Assembly (NCBI GenBank): GCA_017964325.1
Contig: JAGCSE010000278.1
Span: forward strand, 1-6,424
DNA: 6,424 bases
Origin: Victivallales bacterium
GTDB lineage: Bacteria; Verrucomicrobiota; Lentisphaeria; Oligosphaerales; Oligosphaeraceae
Reading direction: 5' to 3'
Made by a program: the position numbers and the translations under genes. Of this stretch, positions 6,301-6,424 are shown piece by piece (within the stretch, counting starts at the first letter, position 1; each line of letters begins with the position of its first letter). The notes under the pieces are model-generated. The model was not told the DNA's origin. It did not search any database and worked only from the letters and a program-made list of their open reading frames with translations.

Positions 6301-6424
6301 AGCATGCCTGCGTCATGGATCTTGTCCACGGCCTTTTTCATATCATCCAATCCATTGGGGAACAATGACTTGTTGATGTCATAATGACCGAGCGTCTTCC
6401 ACCATCCATGGAAGTGGAGGAAGG
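3330..6424 (-). CDS. Probable TIM-barrel glycoside hydrolase with duplicated CBM/Ig-like modules (5' end beyond window)
   Basis: The frame is open from the right edge to the TAA at 3330-3332, showing about 1,030 residues without the N-terminus. The TTG at 6363-6365 could be read as a start, but 19 in-frame codons upstream (including GWWKTLGHYD) continue the domain, so the true start lies outside. Numbering below starts at that TTG. Residues 1-35 carry GLDDMKKAVDKIHDAGM, then ASFHTL, typical helix-strand spacing of a TIM barrel. Residues ~50-130 form an apparent beta-rich insertion with CTRGAFGTKVSAH (112-124). The barrel resumes with MDGIYFDGSEG (165-175), where D171 is a candidate catalytic acid, and WGHNSWWFHSRLGAWD (204-219). 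After ~430 come two copies of a galactose-binding-like domain (AFGLWVKGDGSGAL at 467-480; AIGFWLKGDASGAL at 833-846), each followed by an Ig-like module. The motifs suggest a GH36/GH101-like hydrolase, but I cannot place the family. Secretion is likely from context; the signal peptide is not visible. The promoter lies beyond the window. Confidence 0.88.
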   Translation of the reverse strand, partial: FLHFHGWWKTLGHYDINKSLFPNGLDDMKKAVDKIHDAGMLASFHTLTACIDPRDPWVSPVPSDDLISSATYTLARPFSETDTELYVNEKPVPGHEIVWSYSANGNAIKIGKEIIQYAEISREPPYAFKKCTRGAFGTKVSAHAQGDKADYLQQRYIAFYPDPDSQLAEDLADAIANAYNATGMDGIYFDGSEGMRSRYGIDTMRWKIYQKLKRPAVTEASCWGHNSWWFHSRLGAWDHPRYASRRNHDAHVALAQNFRKADLVQPQLGWWAPVGFSADNDAQFPDEMEYFAARNLGIDGPMSLQGIGTTRSPNNARVPEMMTILGWYERFRMARYFRQEDIEKLASLKSDFRLRMDFGGHWRLTDVTTFNHVVSSPKAVAETWNVQNDDNPAPTYFRIHALFSTPPLTEENPKPLADFSEIEKLTAKSTADGVTQQLLVEENDVKLAKKNLRIVAKSKRNTPKGAWSSVGFDYPHPYLSMGNNRAFGLWVKGDGSGALLNLQIQTPYVYHGAISDHYVDLDFTGWKYVELLLRERDAERMGDYEWPYTTAAGAHSVCRNVIYPSAISSIKLYLNNIPANGQVDVTVSPVIARPVVENELKDIALTIDGQTFKFPIALKSGHYIEAVENMLWDFRHYDERGELIEYIKMDNMHQIGDVVLNHGQNTVSFQANSTDGATSARAKITLVGGYGKKLFGKRSENVDWSYLKDEYELPVTLFGKDVLRNWGIIQRDEGGASPNDNAKLELELYVANAGSNNAIYNNANGSRMLDDCQTVESYKESDFNKYAKYAFDSENQGTSKPGVTFQLKSIPGHQEGSTALQFDARSARSDNAGWAAVGRHFEKPVDISDAKAIGFWLKGDASGALFKVQLRDVKGLWHDMYTRVSFTGWKFIEFKLNDVRLDLSKIDYILYYYNNLPAARTIDDASSEGTLVSCAVDDVKILLNSSKLVNPTFSVNGQKVVFPVTMSTGDVLTADDHQWTVVDTAGRKVASGIPETPLPPLKQGFNSASMSFAHADDDNYKVVVNVIKHY

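Noticed and set aside
6363..6365. TTG as the true start codon of the minus-strand hydrolase
   Set aside because: The frame continues upstream to the window edge with domain-like sequence (GWWKTLGHYD), and no ribosome binding site or signal peptide follows the TTG.
5223..6368. Long plus-strand open frame (381 codons) opposite the minus-strand hydrolase gene
   Set aside because: It lies antisense to a gene with clear domain motifs, in the GC-rich stretch where stop codons are rare by chance. Its product is an unstructured mix rich in Gly, Val, Arg and Ala with no recognisable domain.

Overview
This window looks like chromosomal DNA from a polysaccharide-degrading Gram-negative bacterium of the PVC group. 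Lentisphaerota/Victivallales or a relative is my best guess. The clues are the gene families, the Sec-type signal peptides, the moderate and uneven GC content, and an intergenic region full of hairpin repeats. No rRNA or other taxonomic marker is present, so this is an inference.

Layout: bases 1-315 hold no gene I can support, but they are rich in structure. A candidate mobile or REP-like element lies at 34-237. It is bounded by 21-base imperfect inverted repeats (18 of 21 identical) and carries two hairpin units, each followed by the same CAGGAAC tail, around a nested stem-loop. Just downstream are two short tandem repeats (7-base and 9-base periods) that run almost up to the first gene. At 316-894 (+) is a small secreted protein, probably a jelly-roll domain of the DNRLRE/CBM96 kind. 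It overlaps by four bases (ATGA) a large secreted DUF4838 protein at 891-3200 (+), which has an alpha-glucuronidase-like N-terminal domain and a CBM9/DOMON-like C-terminal domain. A perfect 14-bp stem-loop lies inside the last part of that gene. A 129-base gap with only weak stem-loops separates it from a convergent gene on the minus strand (3330 to the right edge, 5' end cut off). That gene encodes a protein of more than 1,000 residues: a probable TIM-barrel glycoside hydrolase domain followed by two copies of a carbohydrate-binding-like plus Ig-like module.

How the genes may work together: all three look like extracytoplasmic glycan-active proteins. The first two are probably translated together. 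The third lies in the opposite orientation and must have its own promoter outside the window. No transporter, sulfatase or regulator is visible, so the substrate cannot be named. The observations most worth following up are the 34-237 element, the unclassified hydrolase family of the minus-strand protein, and the hairpin inside the DUF4838 gene.
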